Part shown: positions 1 to 12,600 of the stretch, one piece after another | Position numbering within the stretch: the stretch's first letter is position 1 | How the letters are laid out: the number at the start of each line of letters is the position of its first letter | Origin: Chamaecrista fasciculata | Lineage: Eukaryota > Streptophyta > Magnoliopsida > Fabales > Fabaceae | DNA: 64,000 bases | Direction: 5' to 3' | NCBI GenBank assembly: GCA_003254925.1 | Contig: QANZ01047639.1 | Span: 96,825-160,824 of the forward strand | Program-made: the position numbers and the translations under genes | The notes under the pieces: generated by a model | Told to the model about the DNA's origin: nothing | What the model saw: only the letters and a program-made list of their open reading frames with translations | Databases searched by the model: none

Positions 1-1154
1 TTGAATGTTCAAATTGGTTTTAAATTTATTATTCTCATTTTTTATTAAAATGTTTTCAAGAAATTATTTTTGAAAGTTTGGACCAAAAACATTTTTTAAT
101 TTATTTTCTATTTTTAGTGAAAACAACATTAAAAAATGGGCATTTTTTTTTTGTTCTTTATATTGAAAAGCTTGATTGAGTGGGCTATGGAGAAAAAGTT
201 TATGGAAGCCTGTAGTGTTAAATAGAGGTGGACCCTAATCACTCATATGTTCATTGGTGATGACTTGATTCCTTTTGGTGAAACAAATCATACTGATGCC
301 AATGAGGTTTGGCTCACTTGGTCACCTTCTGCGCATGACAATTGCATGGCTTAGGTTCAATTTCTAGTGATGCCTCATTTTGTGGGTCCTCTGTAAGTAC
401 CTTTGTAAGTGCTCTTTGAGCCTGGAGGCCTATCCTAACCTTGAACTGAGGCGCCATCCACTCACCTAAATTTTTAACTACAAAAAAAAATCATAGTGAT
501 CAAGAGATGTTTGCAGATATTCTATAAGTGTTAAGGCCATAGAGACAATTTTGAATAAACAAGGCTCTTTTGCTCTAATGGTGCAAACCATAATAGAGCT
601 AAGGAGTTTAGTGAGGAGTTGGGTGTCATAGTATGAGTGTTAAGTGACTTGGGCTAACCTGCCAAGCCAACTCACCAAAATCAACCTAATCTGCTAGCTA
701 GTTTGGATTGGGCGGGCAAGTTGATTTTAGTTAAAAAACTTGAATAAGTTCAACTCAACCCAACCTAACCTGCTGGCCATCAAAATAAAAAAATAAAATT
801 CATTTTTCATTTAATTAAAATTATATTTTGATCTCTCAAAAAATATTAATTTTATAATTTGGTCCATTCATAAATTTTTAATCTCAATTTATTCCCTCAA
901 AAACAAATTGTGAAGGGTCAAATTAAGGGGAAAAAATTAAGAGGGCCAAATTTAAAATATATGTATATATATATATATGAGGAATAAAAGAATAGTATAG
1001 GTCAACTCGCCAACCCAACCTAAACCAAACTGCCACTATTTGGTTTAGGTTAACTCAATTATTTTCTTTAGTCCAACTCAACTCAACCTACGAAATAAAA
1101 TTATAAGCCCGTACCAACTCGCATTAATCCCCACCTAACCCTTAAACGATTGAT
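1..1154. other. Intergenic DNA, no gene recognised
   Basis: AT-rich sequence with no open frame I can assign. It holds a short (AT)n tract near 960-978 and poly-A/T runs. Stretches around 650-760 and 1005-1130 share phrases such as 'caacccaacctaa', suggesting decayed repeat sequence. No gene is supported. Confidence 0.5.
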
Positions 1155-1785
1155 CTTGAAAGATACTTGGGAGTTCCCTTATTGCACAAAAGGATAAGTA
1201 GAGGAACTTATGGCTATGTTATGGACAAGATGAGGTCTAAACTAGCAAATCGGAAGGCTAATACTCTCTCTTTTGTTAATAGGGATACCTAACACATTAT
1301 GTTCTTTGCTTAATGCCATTTTATGTCATTCAAACGTCTATCATCCCTAGAGGTGTTTGTGATAAACTTGAGCAAATAAGCAAGGGGTATTTTTGTTGGG
1401 GATAGTGATGATAGCAAGAAGCCTCATCTTATTAATTACTAGGAGCAAGTCATTAAAGAGAAGAGTTGTGGTGGACTTGGGATCAAAAGGATGCATGAAA
1501 CCATTTATGGTATACTCATGAAACTTGGTTGGGGCTTGTCCAATTGGAGGGACATTTTGTGGGTTAGAGTGATTAATTAGAGGGAAGTATCTGCGTGGGG
1601 AGGATTTAATTCCCATCATTTTAAAAAGAAATTATGTCACTATTGTTTGGAGAGGCATTTGTAGTGTAAAAGGGAAGTTGGAAGATGGAAGGAAATGGCT
1701 TGTGGGAAATGGAAAATCTATCAAATTTTGGAGTGATGCTTCGATTGGCAATCTAGGTCCCCTTAATAGTGTGTGAGATGGTTAA
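1155..1785 (+). mobile_element. Degenerate non-LTR (LINE) reverse-transcriptase relic
   Basis: Conceptual translation in shifting frames gives residues typical of the 3' part of plant LINE reverse transcriptases. These include KYLGVPLLHKRISRGTYGYV (about 1160-1220), a KANTLSF block (about 1255), KPHLINY..QVIKEKSCGGLGIKRM (about 1420-1495), KLGWGL..WRDILWVRV (about 1520-1570) and WRGICSVKGKLEDGRKWLVG (about 1650-1710). Several in-frame stops and frameshifts separate the blocks, so it cannot encode a working enzyme. The catalytic core that should lie upstream is not recognisable. The family call rests on remembered motif order; the element ends are not seen. Confidence 0.75.
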
Positions 1786-2569
1786 TTCTAAAGGAGATTG
1801 GGACATGAATAGGCTAAGTAATTGCTTACCTAACTCTATTTGGCACAAGATTATTTCCATGTATCGTCCAAGTGAAGAATGTGAGATAAACTTTAATACT
1901 TAAAGATTTAATAAGTAGAGAAAATGTACTTTAATCCATAACTTTCAAATAATCTTGAAGAGCTTTCTTTCCCTCTACCCGTCTTCTTTCACTGTTCTCT
2001 TAAGGTTGAGTTATCCACTTAGTTCAAATGGTGGCCACACACTGATTTTTCTTAAGGAAGAGAGAAGGGTTTCTAAACCCTATCAACTTTAATGCCTCTT
2101 CAGCCGAACTACCATCAAATTGGGCATTCTTCTAATATACATGGTCCATTAGTCACATGAGCCACCCTTAAATATTATTAAAATAATCCAACAAAGAATT
2201 GGGGGAAGATGAGATCAATTGGTGTCATTCAAATTTGCTAATAAATCCCTTGTGTATTGGAATGACCTTAAGGAGATTCTAATTGGAGAGCGATTTGGAA
2301 TTGGGTTGGTCTCTCATCTTGTGAGAATGTTTTTATGAATTCTTAGAAATAACATACTTTTGGACAAATGATGATAGAGTTAATGACCAAATGTAACAGA
2401 GTTACGTTTTGGACTAATGATGAAACAAAAGTGATATTTTGAAGACCACTTCGGACAAAAAAAAGAATAGTTTTAGGACTAAAATTGAATTCCCCCTATA
2501 GTATGAAGACTAATTTGAGTATTTGACCATTACTTTATGGTTGAAATATTTGTCTCTTATAAGAATCAG
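1786..2569. other. Intergenic DNA, nothing recognised
   Basis: AT-rich sequence between the LINE relic and the divergent tandem repeats. No open frame longer than background, no RNA gene and no clear repeat ends were seen. Confidence 0.4.
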
Positions 2570-3760
2570 AATTACAAATGATTATATGACTAGAATACTC
2601 GAATTACATCATGTAAAATGGTCAAGTATTAGTTTTAATTAAACTAGTTTTAAGACAAAAACAAAAGCACAAATCACTTGGCCTCCAAAATCAAATTTAA
2701 AAGTATATTTGTATTAATTGGAACACTTAAGTTCTTGACAAATTTATTTAAAGAATTGATTCTATATAACGACTAGAAAGCTCACTTTTTCTATAAAACA
2801 ATTTCAGTGTTATCAATTATTTAACTGTTAGAACATTACTTTTTGAATATTTCATATAATATAATCAAAATTATAAATGATCCGACGGTTAGAATATTTA
2901 TTTATTTATTTTTTTTGTAAAACCATCATACATTATTTGAAAACAAAGCAATTTTAAAATAATAGACAAAAACACAATTGACATTGAAAATCAAATTTAA
3001 ATGTATTTAAAACTCAAGCTCTTAATAAAAAACGTAAAAGTATTTAATATATATTTAAAGGCCTGAAGCCCAAAACACTCACATTTTCTATGAAATAGAT
3101 TCAATATTATTAATTACATAACCGTTGAAACATGTGAATTTTTTATATAGTGAAGTTAAAATTATAAATGGTACAACGACTACAATATTTGAGCTCTGTG
3201 TAAAAATGGTAGTATGCTCAAACTTATGTATAAAATTGTCATAAATAATTTGAAATCAAACGATTTTAAGACAAAATATATAAAGACATAAAGCACTTGA
3301 ACTCAAGAGTCAAGTTCATGTATTACCAAATAGCAGCATTTACAAGGTCTGAAACTCAAAACCTTACTTAAAGTACGTCAAGTTGCTTATATATCACTCA
3401 AATTAAACCAAACATGTGTTAATCATATATTGATGTCTTTATGTAACACTTGGGACACTCAAAAATATCCTAGCAATTGAATTCAAAAGAATTGATTAGT
3501 AATTAAATTCAAAAGAATTTATTAGCAATTAAATTCAAAAGAATTGATTATACATCTAATGACTAGAACACTCATGTTTTTTGTGAAACAAATTGAATAT
3601 TATTTATTACTCAACGTTCGAAACATTTAATTTTTTCTTGAAACTGAGTCAAAATTATAAATGATCAAACGGCTAGAATATACTCGAAATTCCCGTAAAA
3701 CCGTCATACTTCATTTGAAAACAAACTAATTTTAAAAAAAAAAACCAAAATTCCAAACTA
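2570..3760. repeat. Divergent tandem repeat block upstream of the CRAL-TRIO gene
   Basis: An anchor phrase of the form 'ataaatgatccgacggttag' recurs in decayed form near 2573, 2873, 3164 and 3659. Each copy is followed by similar text ('gtaaaaccgtcatac', 'atttgaaaacaaa', 'attttaaaa'). Spacing is about 300, 290 and 495 bases. The copies differ by many substitutions and small indels, so the array is old. No coding capacity was seen. Confidence 0.6.
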
Positions 3761-3788
3761 CTTGGTGTCATAAATGGTCTTCTTCAAC

Positions 3789-3791
<3 letters not shown>

Positions 3792-3828
<37 letters not shown>
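3792..3828. repeat. (CT)n microsatellite just upstream of the CRAL-TRIO start
   Basis: An uninterrupted CT run about 110 bases before the start codon, likely in the promoter or 5' leader. Pyrimidine tracts at plant leaders are common. A second short CT run lies in intron 1 (about 4086-4106). Confidence 0.9.
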
Positions 3829-3831
<3 letters not shown>

Positions 3832-3937
3832 GAAGAAGCTCTTACAACATTGAGGTATATATATACAGTATCTTGAACCCAAAGTTTGAATTGAAGTATT
3901 CATTCTCTCATTTCTCTTGGTTCAATTCTATCTCAAA

Positions 3938-6519
3938 ATGGGCAAGACAGAGCAGAGAGACTCCAAAGTTGATGCTGCAAGCGCCATCCAAGCTATTCTT
4001 CAAATCATCCTAAAGCAAAAACAAACACCCTTCACTCTCAAAGAGGTCCTTCCATTATTACTATTACCATGAAAATAATAATGAGCACTCTCTCTCTCTC
4101 TCTCTTGTTAAATCTGTCTCTTTGTTTTGTTTTGTGAATGTTGCAGGAGAGGTTCTGCAACAATGCTTGTGTTAAACGATTTTTGAAAGCAAAAGGAGAA
4201 AATGTGAAGAAAGCCGTGAAGCAACTTAGTGCTTGTCTTTCATGGAGACACGCCATGGGCATTGGTAATAAAGTAACCATGGTTAATTAATTTATCTGTC
4301 TACTTTCCACCATGGTTTGTTAATCTTATACATATTGTGTTTTGAAAACAGAGAGTATGACAGCAGATGAGTTTACTGCTGAAATAGCTAGTGGGTTTGC
4401 TTACGTGACTGGTCCTGACCATGAATCAAGGCCTGTAATGGTAATTTCACGACCCCTTCTGCTTCTTCTTCTTCTTCTTCTTCTTCTTCTTCTTCTTCTT
4501 CTTCTTCTTCTTCTTCTCATTTTAGTTTACCTTCAAATTATATCATTATTGATTGATGAATTTGAACTTCTGATTTTGATTGCAAGAACAGGTTTTACGG
4601 ATGAAGCAAGACTTCTACAAGTTAAATCCTCAGAAACAGTGAGTGATAAGTTATTTATTCACTTGTTTGTTTACCGCATGACAAACAAAAAGAAAATTAA
4701 GTTTCATTTCACATCTAGGAAGTATAAAAACTACAATTTTTTTTACTACAATTGTAAATAATCTTGGTTTTTTTCCTTTATTTGCACTTTCAGATTCATT
4801 CGTCTACTGGTGTTCACTCTGGAGGTGGCTATTTCAATCATGCCCAGAAATGTAGAACAATTTGTCATGCTCTTCGATGCGAGTAAGTGTACTCAATTTT
4901 AGAGAGTCAAAAAAATAAAAAAAATCATAAACAAAAAAAATAAGGGATAATATGGACAATAACCAGATGTCACCGTTTATGCTCCTATAGGAGACATAGT
5001 TTCAAAGGGTATTATTGTGATTTGGGGTTTTTGTTTGTTTGACAATCTCTTCAATTAAAGGTCAATTTGAATATCTCTTTAGTTTAATTACTTCCATAAA
5101 TTATGCTTTTTGATCTTCCTTCCCTCCACCTTTTTCCCACTGCTTAGAATAATATTAGTATTCTGTTACAAATTTAAATATTAAAAACATAGCATATGCG
5201 AAAAAAGAAAAGGAATTATAAACTTTTAATGGAGGGCATGTTTGGTTGGTACAGGTTATTACAGGTCACCATCTAGTTTCATGAACATGTTGGTGGAAGC
5301 ATTGAAAACTGTTGCGGAGTATTATCCAGGGCGGCTACACAAGGCATTTGTGATAGACCCTCCATCGCTTTTTGCTTATATGTGGAAGGTAATTATTCAA
5401 AACCCATTTAAATAAACTCCACCAACCAACTCTCTCACACTTCAGTCCTTCGCATTTCTCTTACCTTTTTAAATTATACTTTATTATTATTATTATTATA
5501 GTAAACTAACAATTTGGTCATTGAAAGATTGCCAAGTTGACAACTCAGCCTCTGAAAGATTAAAATACATAGTTTAGTCCTTACAAAATTCAAAAGATAT
5601 ATTTCGTAGTTTTATGAATAGACTAAAAAGTATATTGTTTGGTTATTTCAAGGACTAAAGAGTATATTGTTTGAATATTTTAGAGAATAAGCTATGTATC
5701 TAATCTTTCAATGACCAAATTATCAACTTGGTGATCTTTTTGAGAATCAATTATTTGTTCGCTTTAATTATTATTATGATTTAATTTTTATTGGTTTAAT
5801 ATATAATATAATTACAAATCCAATTTCATATATATGCTTGTATGGCACAGGGAGTGCGTCCTTTTGTTGAGCTATCAGCATTGATAACGGTGGTAGCGTC
5901 GTTGGATTATGAAGAATCACTTGAATCCAACGACTTCTCATCGTGTCCACGAGCGTCGTCCCTTCGATTCAACCCTTCTATCGAGAGATCAACGACTAGG
6001 ATTGCCTCCTCCTCCTCGTCACGCTTCTCCTTCAATGTCTCTCCTCGTTTTGACACCTCAAAGCCGTGGTACCTCAGTCTAACTGACACATCAACATGCA
6101 AGGTTGGCCCCAAACTCGTCTCGCCTCTCGGCGCTCAATCCAACTCACTCGCATTCTCTAGGACGCCACTTCGAGACATCGACGGTGCGAAGTTCATGAG
6201 GAAGAGCTCGCTACCGTCCACTTCGATACCACAAAGTGTTGTACAGAGAGAGGCTACTGACCGGGCCCATCAGAGGACCCCACGACCCTCTTTTCTTCAA
6301 TCGCCAGCTATTTTTTTCCGAAGGGATAAGGATAAGGATAACCATGTCAACAAAAAAAACAAGTCTCGAGAGTCATTTGTGCCATTTTTGTGGATGTATA
6401 GGAGGCCGTACGAAGAGATGGTTTATAGGTCAATGATGAGGCCTCCACTAGGTGGCATCGTCTCTATTATCCCTTCTCATATGAAACGACATCATGTTTC
6501 GATGTCACAACGTTTCTAA
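3938..6519 (+). CDS. Sec14p-like CRAL-TRIO domain protein (putative phosphatidylinositol transfer)
   Basis: Seven exons: 3938-4045, 4147-4264, 4352-4440, 4592-4638, 4794-4882, 5255-5388 and 5851-6519. All introns are GT-AG, and the joined frame of 1254 bases encodes 417 residues. An N-terminal CRAL-TRIO_N helix region lies at about residues 38-76 ([18 protein letters not shown]). The lipid-binding Sec14 fold follows, with [40 protein letters not shown] and [20 protein letters not shown]. Sec14 proteins bind and exchange phosphoinositides and other lipids on membranes. The last exon adds a serine-rich tail of about 200 residues ending SQRF, unlike minimal Sec14 proteins. Start chosen at the first ATG of the conserved MGK start. 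Family certain by pattern; ligand and location not readable. Resembles an uncharacterised Arabidopsis Sec14-like family (I think At3g22410). Confidence 0.9.
4462..4516. repeat. (CTT)n microsatellite in intron 3 of the CRAL-TRIO gene
   Basis: About 18 copies of CTT directly after the intron 3 donor. The run creates a spurious poly-leucine reading frame through the intron, which is not part of the protein. Confidence 0.9.
5508..5745. mobile_element. Hairpin MITE in intron 6 of the CRAL-TRIO gene
   Basis: The two ends are inverted copies. The left end carries 'aatttggtcattgaaagatt' and 'atacatagtttagtcctt'. The right end carries their reverse complements ('aatctttcaatgaccaaatt', 'aagctatgtatc'). 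The whole is about 240 bases and lies within intron 6 without disturbing the splice sites. It is a small non-coding inverted-repeat element; superfamily not assigned. Confidence 0.6.
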
Positions 6520-7829
6520 CGTATTGTGAGAAAAGTGTGAAATCGACCAGAATTGGTGATCGTATCAGATTAAATTGTTTTTTAATCTTGGTTTAATTAA
6601 TACTTTCATTTCTATGGTTTATATCTATTTTCAATAAAGTCTCTACAATATCAATTTTGTTGTTGGTTATGCTCTTATTTTAAGTTTAATTAATATGCCT
6701 ATCTTTATAATTTACCTCAATTTTCCATTAAGTCTATGTAGTTTCAATTTTTATAATTGAGTCTTTCTACTTTTATTTCTTGTAATCAAAATTTATTGTT
6801 AAATAACGATAAAATTTTGTCACGTAACAATTATCGTGGGAAACAAAAATGATGATTAAACTTGTTTAATATCCAATAAAAATCTCAATCAACAAAAAAT
6901 TATAATATTTCCCTTTTTGATAAATAATTGTATCTTCTTTGAATTGAAGTCAATACGAAATTTGAAAATCTTTTAGAAATAATATCTTTTGAAAATTAAA
7001 GATAATTTTTTTTTCTTGTTGGGAAATGAGTCTAATATCTGGGACGCAGTCAGAGCACTTAGGGTCTCCTATAGACACGTTTGATTTCCATGAATCTTGT
7101 CACATGGAATATCACGAGAGCTAGAAGACCCGTTTTCTTTGCCATCTCCATGAAATGAGAAGCTTGAAGAGATATTGGAATTATCATGCTTATTAGATAT
7201 TGAATAAGCTTAATCATGAGTTTTGTTTGTAATATTGATTTGCTATTTAATGGTAGTGTTTTGATTATAAATCTTTACTACTTAAAAATGTGAGTTAGTG
7301 TCAACTTTGTCTTCCTACCCTTTTTCAATCAAATAAATTACACTATCTTCTCTATTTTAAATAAATGAATTGTTCACAAATTTTTACTTTCACAATTGCC
7401 CTTCATTAAAATTAGTTTAGTGACCCTTTTTCCGAAACAGTGCAACGATTAGTTTAGTGACCCTTCATCAAATCCATAGATTCAAGACACGATACATAAT
7501 TTTACCCACCACCAAGCGTCTCCATCTCAAGTTCGTGACTGGACTTTCCCTTGCAATGTAGGTTTTAGTGTTTTAAGACAAAGTTAACCCTTTGGGGAAT
7601 AGTGTTTTTCATTTTCCTGTATTGTTTTATTTTTCTTGCCAATGTATTTTTTTCCCTATAATATATATATATATATATATATACACACACTTCAATTTCG
7701 GTGGGGGAGATCTTGTAATAATCAACCTTCTTCTATCGATATGAAATTACTGCAGCAGGTTGGTTTTCAGTTTAAGTACAATTTTCACTTTCACTTTTTT
7801 GCCAATAATTTATTTCCTTCCTTATTTTA
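6520..7829. other. Intergenic DNA after the CRAL-TRIO gene
   Basis: AT-rich, holding the presumed 3' UTR of the upstream gene, scattered repeat-like phrases and an (AT)n tract near 7659-7681. No gene recognised. Confidence 0.5.
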
Positions 7830-7969
7830 TTGAAATCAAATAGGTGGTTGATTATTTATTNTATTATTTACTCTTTTAATTTTCACACTTCTAACGATTT
7901 AGTCCTTGAATAATAGAATTATACTATTTAGTCACTGAATAACTACAAATGTCAAATCAAACGTTACAT

Positions 7970-8009
7970 ACATATTTTTGTGCCCGTTAGGGCAAAGAAA
8001 GCCCTTAGT
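7970..8009 (+). mobile_element. Decayed Helitron-like 3' terminus
   Basis: A near-palindrome (gtgcccgttagggcaaa) is followed about ten bases later by CTTAGT at the edge of a TA-dinucleotide tract. This matches, with substitutions, the 3' ends of the two mini-Helitrons at 53474 and 55885, including the preceding 'acatacatat' phrase. The upstream body (from about 7830) is too diverged to place the 5' end and contains a single N at 7861. Confidence 0.55.
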
Positions 8010-8783
8010 ATATATATATATATATATTATTTTTAGATGGTTTTATAATTAAAGAGTTCGAATTTNTTATATATGATATTCTTCTTCTACTCAAGATAAT
8101 ATTTAAGTTTACACCATCCACTTTCTTCTATATACTAATTGATTTCTTTTTGTTGATTTTGTGTGTTTTTAACTAATTTTATATATGATATTCTTCTTCT
8201 ATCAAGACACTATCATCTCTGTTTTTACTATTCCTCCATGCACAAAATTATGATTTTGTAGCCTTGACTTCTGAAATTTTTTTATATAGCAACTTATCTA
8301 CTACTGTTTTTTCATTCTTTTATAGGTACATTTAACATCGGGACTCATTGTTCCGTACCATTATACTCTCCATTGTTTCAACCTCTGTTTCATGATCGTG
8401 CCTCATTGGATGCCAACTACGTTGTGAATATGTGCATACGGGAGTATATGTCATGGTGTAAGACTTGGATTAGAATTTTGTCTCAAGATGTGTTTGTACA
8501 TGTGTCCCAAGTAGGTTTTTTTTTTTGTTTTATTCTCCTTTTTATCATTGATTGTTTATTGAGCCATTCATCATTTAGACTATTCTAAATTTTGTATAAA
8601 TTATTTAATTGAATTGGATATAGAGAAATACATCCAGAAGAAAATTGGATGAGACAAGAGCAACGAAAAGAGAAGAAATGGCAAATTCCAAAACAATTGG
8701 AATGGACCATTTTGAAAGGTATTGGTTGAAGTGTTTCTTTAGAATGTGATCCAATTTTTTATAGCTTCATGATCAATCTCCTC

Positions 8784-9270
8784 TCCATATATCAAACGAG
8801 TAAACTCTCAAATTGGTCCCTGGATTATTGGGTCGCTGACAGATTGGTCCCTGATTTATGGAAATTGACAAATAGGTCCCCGAATTTTACAAACATTAGT
8901 CAAATTGGTCCTTTTATTAAATCTCCGTTAACCAACACGCTGATGTGGCCGTTAACTACTGACGTGGCACGTTAAGTGCCACGTCAGCAGTTGGAAAACT
9001 AAATGAAAAAAAAAACCACCTCTGCATTTACCGCCAAATAAGCGCCACATAAGCATTAATAATAAAAAAAAATTCATTAAAAATCAAATAGGTCCCTAAA
9101 TTAAATTTTTTTTTCAAAAAAATAAAATAAAATTTTTTCTAACCCTAACCCTAACCGCACCACACCCACCCACACCCATACCCCCAATCCTAACCCTTGA
9201 ACCACACTCACACCCAAATCCAAACCCCTTGAACAACACCCACACCCAAACCAAAACACTCAAACCACCC
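8784..9270. repeat. 'aattggtcc' dispersed repeat with a perfect 12-bp palindrome and a telomere-like run
   Basis: Successive 'ttggtccctg' phrases at 8813-8920 mark a dispersed plant repeat. A perfect stem of 12 bases with a 5-base loop (CTGACGTGGCAC / GTGCCACGTCAG) lies at 8959-8987, and three telomere-like CTAACC units lie at 9139-9156. A single N at 9272 cuts the region, so the right end is unknown. It is probably a non-autonomous transposon end; no transposase is present. Confidence 0.55.
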
Positions 9271-9280
9271 ANAATTAATA

Positions 9281-9311
9281 TAGCGGGTGCAACGCACAGA
9301 ACACCACTAAT
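9281..9311 (+). mobile_element. Possible second-family Helitron 3' end
   Basis: The sequence gcgggtgcaacgcac, with a short GTGC/GCAC stem, is followed by ACTAAT. This resembles the hairpin plus CTRRT pattern of plant Helitron 3' ends. Only the end is visible and the N at 9272 lies beside it, so the call is weak. Confidence 0.3.
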
Positions 9312-9696
9312 TTATTAAAAAAAGTTATGATAATCAAGTGAAAAAAATATCCAAAACAATAAAGAAATAAGATGGATATCTAAAACTAAAGACGACTTGC
9401 GTTTTATACCAAAAACCCCAAACCAAAACATTCTTTAGGTTCAGAGTGGCTTTTCTTTTGTTTTTATTTGCTTACTGGGTTACAATTGAGCAGCCCAAAT
9501 TCAGGCCCAATAAAAGCCAAGGATTTAGTTGTCACCATATGCAGTCAACACTCAAGAATCGTTGTGAATGCCAAAAAAAAAAAAACAATCGTTGTGAAGA
9601 GTGAATTTCATTACTTCCCGATACTCCACTAGATTCGCGTGGGAGTGAATTTCCACTGCGAGCTAGTTTTCATTGGTGTTCTTCAATAGCAGAACC

Positions 9697-12600
9697 ATGG
9701 CGATTGAGGAAAGATGGTGTATGGTAACCGGAGGACGGGGCTTTGCTGCTCGGCATTTGGTAGAAATGCTAATCCGACACAATATGTACTCTGTTCGGAT
9801 CGCCGATTTGGGACCTAAAATTGAACTTGAACCCGCTGAAGAATCGGGAATCCTCGGTGAAGCTTTACGCTCCGGTCGTGCCCAGTATATTAGTATAGAT
9901 CTTCGTAAGAAGGCTCAAGTACTTAAGGGTAGCTCTTTCTCCTTTGTCACTAAAACTTGAGCACAAGTACATTTTGGGCTTTTTATAATTGCTGATTTGT
10001 CCTTGCAGCATGCGAAGGAGCTGAGGTTGTGTTCCATATGGCGGCTCCAAACTCTTCCATTAACAACTTCCAGCTTCATCATTCAGTCAACGTCGAAGGT
10101 AAGTGTTTTTCTGCCTACGTGTTTCGGAAGATCAAGCTGTTTCATATGATGTTTTGAATCTGACGGAAAAATTCCTTCTGAAGGGACAAAGAATGTCATC
10201 GATGCTTGTGTTGAGCTAAAAGTGAAGCGACTTATCTATACGAGTTCTCCTAGCGTGGTCTTTGATGGGGTTCATGGAATTATCAATGGAGACGAATCAT
10301 TGCCTTATCCTCCTAAGGTACTACTTACTTCAGCAAGTTTACATAAATTGCTGCTTATATCAGTTTCTTCCTGTCAAGGTCCAGGGTGATTCAAGACTTG
10401 GGATTTATTCCTCTGTGGGAGATGATCGGTTAATCAAACAACTGTAGATTTTTTTTTTTAATTTACATACATATTTAATTTTTCCGGATGGGTAAATATT
10501 AGTGCAATGACGTGGCTTTATACTGCATTATACTGATTTCAGCACAACGATCATTATTCTGCAACTAAAGCAGAGGGTGAGGCATTGGTCATTAAGTCTA
10601 ATGGGACTGGTGGGCTTCTGACATGCTGCATTCGCCCTAGCAGCATTTTTGGGCCTGGAGATAAGCTTCTAGTGCCTTCATTAGTTGAGGCAGCAAGAGC
10701 AGGAAAATCCAAGGTAAATGTCGTTGTTTCTCCTATTGATTTAATTCTGTTTGTCGCTGACCCATTATTCTGATAGCATAATGCCACATACAAGTCATTC
10801 AGTAATTGAATTATGGTTTCTAGAAGGCACAAATGTATTTTTTGTAGGATTGAAGTACACACTAGGTAAAATCTCTGTAAGGTGTGTTTCATGCTCCATA
10901 TCCTCTGTTGTGAAGTTAAACAACATGGCAACAGCGAGCCTTTGCTATAACTCTGCTGTTTTATTAGTTGTCAGTTGTCACTAGTCTTGTGATGTGTTGA
11001 ATCACACTGACTCATGGACAAAATCGTGGTTAGGTTATGATTTGTTGTGCACATAAGAGTCCTGGTAAATTTCTAGTACTTCCTAGTTTCAACCGTTGAG
11101 CAAATGATTAAACTAATCCTCAAGAAGACCTATTAGACGAGTCAGAACCTATCCACATAAATTAAATGGAACTGGACTGGTGATTCTATGCATTGGACGA
11201 CACTTACTGATGGATGAAACCCTGCTTAGAGTATATATATATGTACACTTATAGTCCTGGAAAATCTTGCACTTTTCAGTGCTTCAGCTAATAACTGGAG
11301 ACGTTATAATTTAATCTTTGATAGGACTTATCTAGGTGATTCAGAAAGTATCCACAAATTGAAAGAAATTGGGCTAAGACCAAGTGAAATTCAGGCGCTT
11401 CATTACACTAGAAAGATATGGAGGTACTCACAAAAATGGGCACATAGTTATATGCTTGAGTAATTACTTACTAGCAGAATCTTTCTTCAGTAAAGCTTAT
11501 TTTTCATGTCTTGATATATATTTCTCTCTTGACCAGTTCATTATTGGTGATGGCAATAACCTTTATGATTTCACGTATGTTGAAAACGTGGCTCATGCCC
11601 ATGTATGTGCTGAACGAGCTCTAGCTTCAGAAGGGATAGTTGCCGAAAAAGCTTCAGGGCAGGTGCTTTAAAAATATTTCAGTATTATTTATTCCGTATG
11701 TTCTCGTCTCTGGATGTATATAAAGAAAGATTAACAAGATTGAAAGCAAATCATTGGCTACCAAAATAAGTGCACTGTGAATTTCTCCTACCAAAGGGAA
11801 AAAAAAAAGTAATCAGAATATTTTGCATGTTAAGTTAGAAATTGCAGCAGTGACTGCAATGCTTTTGTCTCTAATGAATCTTCATTTTGTAGGCATATTT
11901 CATAACAAATATGGAATCTATAAGATTTTGGGAGTTTATGTCACTCATTCTGGAAGGTCTCGGTTATCAAAGGTAGTTTCTTTTAACTATGTTACTCTAT
12001 GTTATATATTGCTTGACCTTGTTAGGACAATCTTCTGTCCTTTTTTTTTTTGGAATTTCCCATGCCATTCTTGCATTGCCAATTTTATTGCTCTGTTCAT
12101 AGTGAAACAGAAATGCAGCCACTGTAGTGTTTTCATATTATTAAAATTTTTTTTATGACTATTATTTACACATCACAACATTGTGCATCCTTTTTTTTTA
12201 CCATTTTATTCCGCTGATCAAAAGGTAGATTTAAGCAGAACTTTGAAATCCTGCATTAGTCTTTGGGCACTACCCAATCACTACTATAGGTTTTGGAATT
12301 CTTATTGATGTTGTAGTTATTATGATTTGACATGTTTATGGATTTTAGTCTCACTGATGAGAATAATGGCTCCTTATTTATAGTCTACAAATAAAGGATT
12401 TCTTCATTTTCTATGTTTTTCAAGAGTTAGGATATAAATATATAGTTATGGCACTATCAATGTCTTTTCTTTGTTCTCTGAGTTGATGTAGTTTGCAGGC
12501 CACGTATAAAGATCCCTGCCTTTGTTGTTATGCCAATTGCACATATGGTGGAGTGGACATATAAGCTACTAGGTCCATCTGGGATGAAGGTTCCGCAGTT

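Noticed and set aside
4342..4761. Poly-leucine open frame of 139 codons
   Set aside because: It reads exon 3 of the CRAL-TRIO gene through the CTT microsatellite in intron 3; the spliced frame is conserved instead.
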